Source: Terribacillus halophilus
GTDB taxonomy: Bacteria; Bacillota; Bacilli; Bacillales; Amphibacillaceae
Direction: 5' to 3'
Assembly (NCBI RefSeq): GCF_900101385.1
Contig: NZ_FMZB01000006.1
Coordinates: 62,001 to 126,000, forward strand
DNA length: 64,000 nucleotides
The notes beneath the pieces were generated by a model. It worked only from the letters and a program-made list of their open reading frames with translations, did no database searches and was not told the DNA's origin. This document shows, one piece after another, positions 35,576-44,784 of this stretch (positions within the stretch are counted from its first letter, which is position 1; each line of letters opens with the position of its first letter). The position numbers were made by a program, and so were the translations under genes.

Positions 35576-35617
35576 AGAAGGCGATCCTGTCATACAGGAG
35601 TCGCCTTCTTTTTTTGC
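35574..35617 (+). terminator. guaD terminator
   Basis: GAAGAAGGCGA and TCGCCTTCTTTTTTT arms around a second small stem. Confidence 0.85.
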
Positions 35618-35737
35618 TGCATGGAATGTATGGGGAAAAGTCATGAACTCCGATACTAGCAATGGTTTACTGAACATATTGCCTTGTGCATAGTCGCACC
35701 CACGTCAGCTGTTCTTGGCTTTCCGCATCTTCAGCCA

Positions 35738-36191
35738 CTACGGACACTTAGCTACATACATGGCGATATCGGCAAAACGCATCAATTTCTTGCTTGAGGT
35801 TCCGTTGTCCGGAATCAGATCGATATCGATACTTGAACTGCCCTCGATGAAAAAAAGGTTCCTTTACACGTGAGATGATCGCTTGTGTCAGTTGTGTTGT
35901 GTCTACCTTTGCAAGGTGAATTGTTCTTCGACTAGCTGACAGCAGTTTGTCTTCGAATTTATGTCTAAGTGACTGCTAGGAAAAGAGCTGCTGGCCACTT
36001 GTACGCTCTTTCAAATAGTTGAGGGGATGTTGTTCGAAATAATGGCAATTTGTAGCTTCCGCCAATTCCTCGGAGTGAATACGACTTTCGTTGTTGTATA
36101 ATGCATGCGCGCCATCGTTAAAGTGGTGATGAATTTCAGCAAGGACGGTTTTGTCCCATGGAAGTAATGGCATATTAATCGAGCAATTCAA
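35738..36191 (-). pseudogene. Decayed GGDEF (diguanylate cyclase) gene remnant
   Basis: Minus-strand translation gives LTQAIISRVKEPFF in one frame, then, after a run of eight T, FFFIEGSSSIDIDLIPDNG and RFADIAMYVAKCP-stop in the next frame. This matches the C-terminal half of GGDEF domains (EPFxIxG..SIGIS..P.DG....ADIAMYxAK), with SIGIS decayed to SIDID. Upstream codons to 36191 are open but not recognisable, and an in-frame stop interrupts near 35976. No GGDEF signature itself is visible. It is a frameshifted, inactive relic; domain identification is moderately sure. Confidence 0.5.
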
Positions 36192-36233
36192 GGTGTTATA
36201 ATAGCAACAATGAGCTGCAGGGAGGGTTCTACA

Positions 36234-37235
36234 TTGCGGAATGATCTTATATACGATGTGATCATCGTAGGAGGAGGGACGACCGGCCTCTATACGTCCT
36301 TTTATACAAAGCTGCGGAGAATGACGACATTATTGATTGAAGCTTCATCGGATTTTGGCGGGAAAGTGGCGCAGTTCTATCCGGAAAAGCAAATTTATGA
36401 TGTGGGCGCATATCCCGTCGCCACGGGGGAGGAGATGGTCGACAGGCTGCTTGAGCAAAGCAGGGCAGCAGAACCTGAAATCGTAACCGGGGAATTTGTC
36501 GAACAGGTGAGAAAACAGGAAAACGGGATATTCGAAGTGAAAACCACTTCCGGCAAGCTGTATATGACTCGGACAATCATCCTTGCCTGCGGAATGGGAA
36601 CTTATCAAATGAAACCGTTACGGCTTGCAGAAGCGCCGTTTTATGAGGGGAAAAATCTACATTATTATTTGAAGTCGGCCGAGAGATTCCGTGATATGAG
36701 CGTCACTGTCTATGCGATGAACAGGACGGGTATTGATTGGGCGATGGCACTTGAGAAGACAGCAAAGGAAGTGACATTGCTTAATCAGCAGGATTATTTT
36801 CTATACACGCCGCCGCATGTAATTGAAGCACTGGAGGAAACTTCGATAAAGGTCAAGTACAATCATAAAGTGACTAAGCTAATAGGGAACAGCCAAGGGT
36901 TGCATACATTATTAGTAGATCAGGAAGGTTTACAGAGGATGCATGAGACCGATGCGCTGCTATATTATGAAAACGTCAATTTGACACAAACACCTTTTGC
37001 AGTCTGGGGAATCGAGACAGACAAGAATAAAGTCATCGTAGATCATACGATGTCGACAAGCATACCGGGCATCTACGCCGCAGGTGATGCTGTACATTAT
37101 CCCAATAAGAATATGCTGATTGCGACAGGTTTCGCTGAGGCAATCACTGCAGTCAATAGTGCGAAGCTGTATCTGGATCCTTCAGCAAGTGCTCAAGTAT
37201 ATAGCACAATCGAATATCAAAAAAATAGAGGCTGA
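36234..37235 (+). CDS. Ferredoxin-NADP reductase-like flavoprotein (YumC/YcgT type)
   Basis: 333 residues from TTG 36234, after GGGAGGG. FAD motif VIIVGGGTTGLYTSFYTKLR (residues 9-28), AQFYPEKQIYDVGAYP and C-terminal GIYAAGDAVHYPNKNMLIATGFAEA fit the thioredoxin-reductase-like ferredoxin-NADP+ reductases. The second Rossmann motif, normally GGGDSA for NADPH, reads YAMNRTGIDWA and has lost its glycines. It may therefore use another donor or be impaired. No CxxC is present, so it is not a thioredoxin reductase. Confidence 0.75.
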   Translation: MRNDLIYDVIIVGGGTTGLYTSFYTKLRRMTTLLIEASSDFGGKVAQFYPEKQIYDVGAYPVATGEEMVDRLLEQSRAAEPEIVTGEFVEQVRKQENGIFEVKTTSGKLYMTRTIILACGMGTYQMKPLRLAEAPFYEGKNLHYYLKSAERFRDMSVTVYAMNRTGIDWAMALEKTAKEVTLLNQQDYFLYTPPHVIEALEETSIKVKYNHKVTKLIGNSQGLHTLLVDQEGLQRMHETDALLYYENVNLTQTPFAVWGIETDKNKVIVDHTMSTSIPGIYAAGDAVHYPNKNMLIATGFAEAITAVNSAKLYLDPSASAQVYSTIEYQKNRG

Positions 37236-37253
37236 TGGCAGCCTCTATTTTTG
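37220..37253. terminator. Bidirectional terminator over both stop codons
   Basis: AAAAATAGAGGCT-gatggc-AGCCTCTATTTTT; the stops of the convergent flavoprotein and HAD genes both lie inside. Confidence 0.9.
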
Positions 37254-38093
37254 TAGTATTTCACGTTCGAGCATTCTAGCGACGCCGCCGTTCTCATTGG
37301 TCTCGGTCGTGTGGTCGCAATACTGTTTCACTTCTTCAGCTGCATTGCCCATAGCGACCTTCGTCCCTGCTACTTCAAGCATTGGCAAATCATTCATGCT
37401 GTCACCGATAGCAATGATATCCTCTTTCTTAAAGTCCAATTTCTTTGCGAGTTTTTTCAGTGCATGTCCTTTCGATGCTTTGCCATCAACGATTTCCAAA
37501 TTGAAATCGGCAGAAGAAAATAGATTCAGCCCTTTCTTGCTCAGTGTATCGGCTGCGACGCGCTGTCTTTCTTCATCAAAACTTACAATGGTTATTTTGT
37601 AAATTTCTTTCTCGGACTGAAAGACTTCGATATAATCCTCAACTTCCTGCAAATTAGTCTGTCCGAGCTGGCGTTTGCGGGCTTTCTCCATCTCGCTTCT
37701 GTCCACATTCTGCACTACGTCCATTTCATCCAGCAGCAGTTGCTTCGCTTTGCTCGTAATGAATATTTCGTCATCTGTGACAATTTCATAATAATAATTC
37801 TCTTCATTCAGCCATGTGACAATCTCTTTGGCATAGATAGTTTCTAACGGCAGGGAAACTGTCAATTTCCCTGCCGGATCGCAGGTGGTAGCTCCATTTG
37901 CTCCGATCACCCATGTTGAAAGCTGCTGGTCTTGGAAGAGGCGATGAACATCGAAGTGCGCCCGTCCTGTTGCGATGACGATTTCGGCGCCTTTTTGCTG
38001 CGCTTTTTTTACGGCAGCGGCATGCATCGCAGAGATAGTATAATCTTGATTAAGAAAAGTTCCATCCAAGTCTATTGCTGCTAATTTGCGCAT
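37245..38093 (-). CDS. Cof-type HAD phosphatase
   Basis: 282 residues. DLDGTFL (motif I), ATGR (II), Lys in ASKGHALK (III) and GDSMNDLPML (IV) are all present. HAD IIB phosphatase with a C2 cap, likely acting on sugar phosphates or cofactors. ATG 38093 is chosen because AAAGGAG precedes it at the usual distance; the frame extends to 38123 without a ribosome site. It is a paralogue of the 22356 gene. Confidence 0.85.
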   Translation of the reverse strand: MRKLAAIDLDGTFLNQDYTISAMHAAAVKKAQQKGAEIVIATGRAHFDVHRLFQDQQLSTWVIGANGATTCDPAGKLTVSLPLETIYAKEIVTWLNEENYYYEIVTDDEIFITSKAKQLLLDEMDVVQNVDRSEMEKARKRQLGQTNLQEVEDYIEVFQSEKEIYKITIVSFDEERQRVAADTLSKKGLNLFSSADFNLEIVDGKASKGHALKKLAKKLDFKKEDIIAIGDSMNDLPMLEVAGTKVAMGNAAEEVKQYCDHTTETNENGGVARMLEREILQK

Positions 38094-38151
38094 CTCTCTA
38101 GCTCCTTTACTCATTTTTAACACATATTCCCTCTTTTAAATAGGATGTAAA

Positions 38152-38180
38152 CTGACGAATTAAGGGTAGTAAAGTATAAT
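38152..38180 (+). promoter_or_regulatory. Promoter of the csbB operon
   Basis: CTGACG (38152-38157), 17 nt, TATAAT (38175-38180), 70 nt upstream of the glycosyltransferase. Confidence 0.55.
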
Positions 38181-38249
38181 AAGGAGTCAAGCCGCTCACA
38201 ATTTTAACAATACATAGATAATGGTTTATGTCTAAATGGAGGGAAAAGA

Positions 38250-39212
38250 ATGGCTGGGAGATTACTATCCGTAATTGTGCCTTCGTTTAATGAAGCGGAA
38301 AATGTGAAGCTATTTTATGAAGAACTTGCCAAGGAATTGCAATACGCATCCTATGATTATGAAGTGATTTATGTGGATGATGGCAGTTCAGACACCACGC
38401 TATTGGAACTGAAAGAATTAGCAGATATGCATTACAATGTGCGGTATTTGTCATTCACAAGGAATTTCGGCAAGGAGGCAGCAATTTTGGCTGGATTCCA
38501 ACATGCCAAGGGAGATTGCGCGGTCGTCATCGATGCGGATTTGCAGCACCCTGTTTCCTTGCTGCATGAGCTATTGACTGGCTTCGAAGAGGGATATGAT
38601 CAAGTCATCGCCCGAAGAAACAGAAAAGGGGAAAGCCTTTCGCGTAAAGTTATTTCGACGATGTACTATAAGATCATCAACCGTTTCATTGATGTCCGCA
38701 TTCAAAATGGGGTCGGGGATTTCCGTTTGCTCAGCCGCCGGGCTATCGATGCCTTGCTGATCCTGAGTGAGGGCAATCGGTTTTCAAAAGGATTATTTTC
38801 CTGGATTGGATTCGAACAGAAAACGGTCTACTATGATAATGTTTGCCGTCAAAATGGGGAATCAAAATGGTCGTTTGGAAAACTATTCGATTATGGTGTG
38901 GATGGTATCGTATCCTTCAATACAAAACCATTGCGTGCCTGCTTGTATGCTGGTTTCATCGTGTTATTCCTTTCACTGGCATATATCCTTTATACGTTCG
39001 TGGAAGTGCTGGTCCGCGGAGTCGTCACACCGGGTTATTTCACTTTGATCACTGCCATCTTGTTCTTGGGTGGAGTGCAGCTAGTCAGCTTGGGTGTGAT
39101 CGGGGAATATATCGGTCGTATTTACAACGAAACAAAACGCAGACCGCATTACTTAGTAAAAGACACAAATATCGAGGCAAGGAAACGTTATGAAAAAAAT
39201 ATGGAAGCTTGA
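38250..39212 (+). CDS. csbB: Membrane GT2 glycosyltransferase (CsbB/GtrB-like)
   Basis: 320 residues. A GT2 catalytic domain (SVIVPSFNEAENV, YVDDGSSD, VVIDADLQHP, RNRKGES) is followed by two TM helices (about 232-255 and 265-290). It loads a sugar from a nucleotide donor onto undecaprenyl phosphate on the inner membrane face. In B. subtilis csbB and yfhO together glycosylate lipoteichoic acid with GlcNAc. Here csbB, a GtrA-type flippase and yfhO overlap in one operon, which supports the same role. GGAGGGAAAAG precedes the ATG. Confidence 0.85.
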   Translation: MAGRLLSVIVPSFNEAENVKLFYEELAKELQYASYDYEVIYVDDGSSDTTLLELKELADMHYNVRYLSFTRNFGKEAAILAGFQHAKGDCAVVIDADLQHPVSLLHELLTGFEEGYDQVIARRNRKGESLSRKVISTMYYKIINRFIDVRIQNGVGDFRLLSRRAIDALLILSEGNRFSKGLFSWIGFEQKTVYYDNVCRQNGESKWSFGKLFDYGVDGIVSFNTKPLRACLYAGFIVLFLSLAYILYTFVEVLVRGVVTPGYFTLITAILFLGGVQLVSLGVIGEYIGRIYNETKRRPHYLVKDTNIEARKRYEKNMEA

Positions 39213-39594
39213 ATTCACTCGTTTTATCATTGTCGGTGTGCTGAACACTATCTGTTATTACCTGGTGTACTTGTTCTTTTATCAGCTGGCAGATGTGCAT
39301 TATCTTGTATCCCATTGGATTGGGATCATCATCAGCATGATTTTTTCATTTTTCTTGAACAGTTACTTCACCTATGGCGTGAGACCGACTTGGCGGAAGT
39401 TTTTCCAGTTTCCGTTAACGCAGGTTGTCAATATCACCGTATCGTCCGTCCTGGTATACATCTTCATCGAGGGCTTCGGCTGGAATGGTACAGTGGCACC
39501 TGTAGCGGCAGTCTTCTTCACTGTGCCGATCACGTTTGTCATTACTAGTAAAATCATGAAAAATGGGCGTGGGGATGTGACAAATGAAGCGTAG
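39190..39594 (+). CDS. gtcA: GtrA/GtcA-family flippase-like membrane protein
   Basis: 134 residues, four TM helices: FTRFIIVGVLNTICYYLVY, IGIIISMIFSFFLNSYFTY, and two more near 78-95 and 100-122. The GtrA family is thought to flip undecaprenyl-phosphate-sugar across the membrane. The gene overlaps csbB by 23 nt and yfhO by 11 nt, so all three are translationally coupled and probably work together. Confidence 0.85.
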   Translation: MKKIWKLEFTRFIIVGVLNTICYYLVYLFFYQLADVHYLVSHWIGIIISMIFSFFLNSYFTYGVRPTWRKFFQFPLTQVVNITVSSVLVYIFIEGFGWNGTVAPVAAVFFTVPITFVITSKIMKNGRGDVTNEA

Positions 39595-42199
39595 ATGGAA
39601 GCTGGTGCTGCTCGTTTTAGCAGCACTTGCATTTGCTATTTTAGTACATATACATTTCATTCGGGAATACTTGGATGGTCGCCTCATGCTCGGCCCGAAT
39701 GATGGAATGGCGCAGATGCTGCCATTTAAGCAGCACTTGTATGAGCAATATGCGCAAGGGAACTTCTTCTATTCGTTCTCTTTCGGGCTTGGAGGCGGCA
39801 TATACAGTCAGCTGGCCTACTATTTCTCTACAAGTATCGTTTACCTGCTGACAATGCTTGCGATAAAAGTTCTCGATATTACCAATGTGATCGGAACCCC
39901 GGATGCCATCACCTGGGCGAAAGCTATTCTGCCTGTCAGTATCATCCGTCTTACTACGGCGCTTTTGCTTGCGGTCGGTGTATTTCGGTATATGCGTATC
40001 CCCTTTATACCTGCATTTGTTGGGGCTTGTTTTTATGCCGGCAGTGCAATCTATTTCCGGCATGTCGTATATTGGGAGTTTTTCGCCAATGCTTTTCTTT
40101 GGCTGCCGCTGCTAGTACTTGGAGTGGAAAAAATCATTCGGGAGCGGAAACCATACTGGTTCATTGCCGCTGTGGCGATATCCGTTTTCGATAATTTCTA
40201 TTTTGCGTACATAAGCTTTGTTTTTATCGGAATCTATGTCATCGCTCGGTGGTTTATCAAATTGTCAGAGGATGAACTGCCAGTCAAATTCCAGCTGCTT
40301 TATTTTATTCCGGCTGCATTGCTTGGTTTTGGAATCGGTTCGATTTCATTCATTCCATCTGTCTATGCATTTCTGAATAATTACCGGCCGGCTTTTGATG
40401 ACCCGATACCGTTTTATGGAAATGACGATAATATCCTGTTCACGAGCCGAACGTTGCTTCTGCCTGTCTTATTTGTCATCTTTGTATGTGTAGCAGGGTT
40501 TTATAAGAACAAGTTGTTCCGATTGTTTGCACTGTTGAGCATCTTGTTCATTTTCTTCCAAGGCAGTCCTCGTATCGCCAGCATTTTCAATGGTTTCTCG
40601 GCGCCACAATATCGTTTTGAGTACTTATCGATGTTCGTTGTTGCGGGTACCATCGCTGTGGGGCTCACATTATTGCCAAAGGTGAAAAAACTGCATCTGC
40701 TATTGGCTTTAGGGCTTACGGTTCTATTGTACAGCCTCTATCTGCACCATGATTTGAGGATGGATTGGGAGGATGACTGGGCGAAATACGTTTGGAATGG
40801 TGTTGCGCTGGTACTGTTTGTTTTCCTCTTTTATACTTTCAAAAGGAAAGTATGGATGTTAGGTCTTTGTCTTATCGTTGTTTTCGCGACCTACATACCG
40901 CTGATCAATGCACATCAGGAAAGGCAGCTGTCTGATTCGGGTCATGTAGAGAATTCCACACTCCAATTCCTGACAAGTGACAAGTATGCAAGTGATGAAC
41001 AGCAGGAATTGATACAGGATGTCCTTGATTCGGATGAGAGCTTTACCAGACTCGAATGGAAGACAGACAATCGGAATAATACGAATTTGGTGCAAAGTTT
41101 TCCCGGTGTCAGCATCTATTCAAGCATTTTGAATAAGGAACTGCTGTTTTTCTATTACTATGATCTGAATATCGATATGAAACGGGAAAGTGTGAGCCGC
41201 TATTCAGGCTTTGGCAACAGAGCGAACCTGTACAGTTTGCTCAATGGGAAATACATCATGTACGATAAAAAGGAGCCGATTGCTGCACCGTACGGCTTTG
41301 AGCCGTACATGGAAAGCAGCAATTATATCGTTTATCGGAACGACAATTTGCTTCCGTTCGCAAAGGTTTCCACAGAAGTTTTCCAGGAGGGAAATCTGGA
41401 AAGTCATACGCCGCTTGAACGGGAACATGCAATGCTTGAGGGCATAATTCTTGCAGATGGTGAAACGACCGGAACTATCGATTCACTGCCGGATCTGATG
41501 GATCAGGTAACAGTAGAGGCTGCCGGGGGTACTTATCAGGATGGACAACTCCAGGTAGATCAAGAGGAAGGCGGGCTCGATCTGCGGCTGGATGATGATT
41601 TACCACAAACAGGTGATTATTACATCAGCTTCTATCTGAAGAATAATGATGCCAGCGCTCCATTATATGATTTGACAGTCAATGAGTTTGAAACAAACAG
41701 GAAATCCCAGCAGTCGATTTATCGTACGAAGGTCGATGAATTGACCATCCGCGTCAAGGCAGCTGATACAATTCGGATAAGGCTGCCCGAGGGGAGTTAT
41801 ACGATCGAAGATTTCCAGCTGCAGCATGAGAATTACCAAAAGCTTGAGGAGACTGAATCTGCAGCGGAGGCAATACCATTTTCGATCAATAACAGCCAAG
41901 TGACGGTGGACTACGATAATCAGCAAAACGGTGAAAGCTATTTGAAAATACCTGTGCCATACGAAAAAGGTTGGCAAGTATCCGTGAATGGTGAGGAACA
42001 GGAACTCCTGAAGGCTGATTATGCATTTGTAGGTGTCAAGCTTCAGGATGGGGAAAATCATATTGTCTTCACATACAGACCACCGTTTTGGAATATGCTG
42101 CTCGTTCTCTGTCTGGGAAGCATCCTCATGTCACTAGGATGGGGAGGCTTTCTGCGAAAACGTCATATGGCGGGTGAGAAAGGTGAAAAAGAAGCGTAA
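39584..42199 (+). CDS. yfhO: YfhO-family polytopic glycosyltransferase
   Basis: 871 residues, close to B. subtilis YfhO (about 860). The N-terminal half has around 12 TM helices with LMLGPNDGMAQMLPFK as an extracytoplasmic acidic motif. A large extracellular domain follows (about 455-835) and one C-terminal TM (835-855). This GT-C-like enzyme transfers the sugar from undecaprenyl phosphate to lipoteichoic acid on the outer face. The start at 39584 overlaps gtcA; the lysozyme-like gene overlaps its end by 26 nt. Confidence 0.85.
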   Translation: MKRRWKLVLLVLAALAFAILVHIHFIREYLDGRLMLGPNDGMAQMLPFKQHLYEQYAQGNFFYSFSFGLGGGIYSQLAYYFSTSIVYLLTMLAIKVLDITNVIGTPDAITWAKAILPVSIIRLTTALLLAVGVFRYMRIPFIPAFVGACFYAGSAIYFRHVVYWEFFANAFLWLPLLVLGVEKIIRERKPYWFIAAVAISVFDNFYFAYISFVFIGIYVIARWFIKLSEDELPVKFQLLYFIPAALLGFGIGSISFIPSVYAFLNNYRPAFDDPIPFYGNDDNILFTSRTLLLPVLFVIFVCVAGFYKNKLFRLFALLSILFIFFQGSPRIASIFNGFSAPQYRFEYLSMFVVAGTIAVGLTLLPKVKKLHLLLALGLTVLLYSLYLHHDLRMDWEDDWAKYVWNGVALVLFVFLFYTFKRKVWMLGLCLIVVFATYIPLINAHQERQLSDSGHVENSTLQFLTSDKYASDEQQELIQDVLDSDESFTRLEWKTDNRNNTNLVQSFPGVSIYSSILNKELLFFYYYDLNIDMKRESVSRYSGFGNRANLYSLLNGKYIMYDKKEPIAAPYGFEPYMESSNYIVYRNDNLLPFAKVSTEVFQEGNLESHTPLEREHAMLEGIILADGETTGTIDSLPDLMDQVTVEAAGGTYQDGQLQVDQEEGGLDLRLDDDLPQTGDYYISFYLKNNDASAPLYDLTVNEFETNRKSQQSIYRTKVDELTIRVKAADTIRIRLPEGSYTIEDFQLQHENYQKLEETESAAEAIPFSINNSQVTVDYDNQQNGESYLKIPVPYEKGWQVSVNGEEQELLKADYAFVGVKLQDGENHIVFTYRPPFWNMLLVLCLGSILMSLGWGGFLRKRHMAGEKGEKEA

Positions 42200-42821
42200 C
42201 AGGAAGAAACAATCTCTTTTGTATGCATTTGGTACAGTACTTTTGTTCGGTTTGGGTCTATTCTTTCTTCTGTTCTTGCTGTCTGTTGTGGTAAACGATA
42301 GCGACAATGAGCAGAACGAAGGAAGGGCGCTTTCTGAGGATGCATTGGCTTATCGGGATATGGTAGAGCAAGAATTAGCCAAAACGAATCAGGAATCGCT
42401 GGCGCCGCTCGTTCTCTCTGTCATGATGCAGGAGTCTGGCGGCAGGGGAAGTGACCCGATGCAAGCTTCCGAAAGCAAATGTGGAGTGCCAGGCTGTATA
42501 CAAGATGCAAAGGAATCCATCGTCTATGGCATCGCCCATTTTCTCCGTATGCTGGAAGAAGCGAATGGAGAGGAAGATGTAGCAATCCAGGCTTATAATT
42601 TCGGTGCGGGATTTATTGGTTTTGTCAATGAAAACGGCGGGGTATTCAGTGAAGATCTGGCAGTCCGATTTGCTCAAGAACAATATGCGAATCTTGATAA
42701 TCCGGAAGATTATCGCTGTATACGTCCAGAATCGGAAGAATTGGATGCGTGTTACGGAGATATTCATTATGTAAAAGCTGTCTACAGTTACTTGCCTGCA
42801 GCAAAAGCTGCTTATAAATAA
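42174..42821 (+). CDS. Membrane-anchored lysozyme-like muramidase
   Basis: 215 residues. A basic N-terminus and one TM (15-38) are followed by a short linker and a lysozyme-like domain with the catalytic Glu in VMMQESGG, GSDPMQASES, and AYNFGAG. This is the muramidase domain seen in CwlT and Tn916-type Orf14 proteins, without the usual P60 peptidase half. It probably cleaves or trims peptidoglycan at the membrane surface. The start is a GTG (42174 or 42183) inside yfhO, so expression is coupled to it. Linking wall cleavage with teichoic acid glycosylation is inference. Confidence 0.75.
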   Translation: MRKVKKKRNRKKQSLLYAFGTVLLFGLGLFFLLFLLSVVVNDSDNEQNEGRALSEDALAYRDMVEQELAKTNQESLAPLVLSVMMQESGGRGSDPMQASESKCGVPGCIQDAKESIVYGIAHFLRMLEEANGEEDVAIQAYNFGAGFIGFVNENGGVFSEDLAVRFAQEQYANLDNPEDYRCIRPESEELDACYGDIHYVKAVYSYLPAAKAAYK

Positions 42822-42827
42822 AAAATG

Positions 42828-42853
42828 ACCCCCGATCAAGCCGTCGGGGGTTT
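42828..42853. terminator. Bidirectional terminator
   Basis: ACCCCCGA-tcaagccg-TCGGGGGT between the envelope operon and the convergent rpiR gene. Confidence 0.8.
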
Positions 42854-43702
42854 GAAATTGGAAAATACTTTAAAATCACGCCACGCCTGCTCAATTGTGC
42901 GGAGGCGTTTTTTTACGTCATCAGCTTTTTCTTTTCCAATCAAAGCGATGAACGCATGAATCAGACTGATCGGGGCAGTCAAAGAATGTGTCAGCGATGG
43001 CGATATGCTTGAAGCCATGAATGAATAATCCGCCGCTGTAAGCAGAGGAGATGATAATCCATCGGTAATGGCGATGGCTTTAGCACCGCGATCCTTGGCC
43101 ATCTGGAATAACCGCAGCGTGTGATTCGAATAACGGACGAAGCTTAAGGCAATCAGTGCATCTTCCTCTCGTATGGTGGAGATCTGGTCTATTGCTCTGT
43201 CAGAGGGTTCGACGATCTCGACATTTTCGAAGATGAAAGATAGGTGATAATGCAATAGATCCGCTACACTGATGGCACTTCGGTTTGCCAGGATGAAAAT
43301 ACGTTTGGAATTGATCACGGTATCAGCAGCTGCATGGAATGCCTGCATATCGATTCCTTCCATTGTTTCCTGGATATTCGCTTGGTCACGGAGGAAGATG
43401 GCATATAAGTCTTGGTCTTCCGCCTGGGTGTCCTCCGAAGGATGCTTGAAACGTTCCGTTGCATTCAGCTGCTCTTGCATCGCGTTCTGCAAAGCAAGCT
43501 GCATCTCAGGAAAACCGCGGTATCCCATAAAAGCGGCAAAGCGTACGATCGTAGCATCACTCACACCTGCTGCATTCGCCAACCCCTCCACATTGAGGAA
43601 GGGTGCTTGATTCGGATGTTCGATGATGAAATTAGCAATTTTCTTTTGGGACTTTGACATCTGCTCCCGCTGACTGGAAATACGGTGGTAGATATCCGGC
43701 AT
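42836..43702 (-). CDS. RpiR/MurR-family transcriptional regulator
   Basis: 288 residues. An N-terminal HTH_6 (residues 1-77, NVEGLANAAGVSDATIVRFAAFMGYRGFPE) is followed by a SIS sugar-phosphate-binding domain (about 125-260, RIFILANRSAISVADLL). Such proteins sense phosphosugars. No sugar catabolic operon adjoins; the closest sugar genes are the tre operon 1.1 kb away, which has its own TreR. It is 23 nt after coaA on the same strand. The target is unknown. Confidence 0.8.
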   Translation of the reverse strand: MPDIYHRISSQREQMSKSQKKIANFIIEHPNQAPFLNVEGLANAAGVSDATIVRFAAFMGYRGFPEMQLALQNAMQEQLNATERFKHPSEDTQAEDQDLYAIFLRDQANIQETMEGIDMQAFHAAADTVINSKRIFILANRSAISVADLLHYHLSFIFENVEIVEPSDRAIDQISTIREEDALIALSFVRYSNHTLRLFQMAKDRGAKAIAITDGLSSPLLTAADYSFMASSISPSLTHSLTAPISLIHAFIALIGKEKADDVKKRLRTIEQAWRDFKVFSNFKPPTA

Positions 43703-43725
43703 GACGGAAAAAGACCCCTTTCGCT

Positions 43726-44649
43726 TCAGAGTTTACGTAAATATACGTCTTCGACTTCATGATTGTTGCCCTTGCGGAGGATGAGATCGGAACGGCCCTT
43801 GGTGGGCAGTATGTTCTCATGCAAATTCTTTGCATTGATCTCCTCCCATATCGTATCGGCAGATTGTAATGCTTCTTCAAGGGAAACTTCCGCATAGTGG
43901 CGGAAATAGGATTTTGGATCCTGAAACGCCGTTGCACGCAGCATAAGGAAGCGTTCCTTATACCATTTTTCGATGTTAGGTTCTTCGGCATCGATATATA
44001 TTGAGAAATCAAAGAAGTCGCTGACGAAGAATTGATATTCTTTCTTCACTTGCAGCACATTCACTCCTTCAACGATCAGGATATCCGGATCAGAAACCAA
44101 TTCTTCCTGCTCTGGCAGGACGTCGTAAGTAAGATGGGAATACTGCGGCCCCATGATATGCGTAGTGCCTGCCTTCACCTGTCCCATAAAATCGATCAAT
44201 GCTTTGATATCATAGCTTTCCGGGAAACCTTTCCGTTTCATCAGCTGCTTTTCCTGCAGTACAGCATTCGGATAAAGAAAGCCGTCAGTCGTTACAAGTT
44301 CTGTTTTCTTATGAGGCAGAACCCGGGAAAGCAGCAATTGCAGCAATCGCGCGATTGTACTCTTGCCGACTGCTACACTTCCAGCAATACCAATTATGAA
44401 AGGTACTTTTTTCTCACTTGTACCAAGGAAAGCACCTGCTTTCGCATGAAGCGTTTCTGCCGCTTCAAGATAAAAGGAAATCAGTTTCGTCAGCGGCATA
44501 TACGCGGTTTCCACCTCGGATAAGGAAATCCGAGTATTGATGCCACGAATTTCTTCCAGCTCTGTTTGCGTCAGGGGCGGTGTTTCAGTTTCCGAAAGAG
44601 CAGCCCACGCTTCCCGGGAAAAATGATAGTAAGGTTTGTATGTATGCAT
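43726..44649 (-). CDS. coaA: Pantothenate kinase, type I
   Basis: 307 residues. The P-loop GIAGSVAVGKSTIARLL, TTDGFLYPN, YDIKALIDF and ILIVEGVNVLQ are signatures of CoaA. It phosphorylates pantothenate, the first step of CoA synthesis, and is usually feedback-inhibited by CoA. ATG 44649 is preferred since GAGGGTAATC precedes it; the in-frame TTG at 44661 falls within the ribosome site. A cre-like box lies 46 nt upstream in the divergent region with treP. Confidence 0.95.
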   Translation of the reverse strand: MHTYKPYYHFSREAWAALSETETPPLTQTELEEIRGINTRISLSEVETAYMPLTKLISFYLEAAETLHAKAGAFLGTSEKKVPFIIGIAGSVAVGKSTIARLLQLLLSRVLPHKKTELVTTDGFLYPNAVLQEKQLMKRKGFPESYDIKALIDFMGQVKAGTTHIMGPQYSHLTYDVLPEQEELVSDPDILIVEGVNVLQVKKEYQFFVSDFFDFSIYIDAEEPNIEKWYKERFLMLRATAFQDPKSYFRHYAEVSLEEALQSADTIWEEINAKNLHENILPTKGRSDLILRKGNNHEVEDVYLRKL

Positions 44650-44694
44650 GATTACCCTCAACTTTTGTCTGCGAATTTGAGAATTAGTGCCAAG

Positions 44695-44708
44695 TAAAAA
44701 CGTTTACA
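44695..44708. promoter_or_regulatory. Candidate cre box
   Basis: TAAAAACGTTTACA matches the CcpA consensus except for A in place of G at position 2. It lies between coaA and treP, about 80 bp upstream of the treP promoter, so catabolite control of the tre operon is plausible. Confidence 0.5.
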
Positions 44709-44784
44709 AATACTTTTCCATTTTACTACGACAAAATTTAATAATCCAGAGTTGAATCTTGGGGTATAGAGAAGTAGTAATCGT

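Noticed and set aside
35066-35677. 203-codon minus-strand ORF
   Set aside because: Antisense shadow of guaD; low-complexity translation and no start signals.
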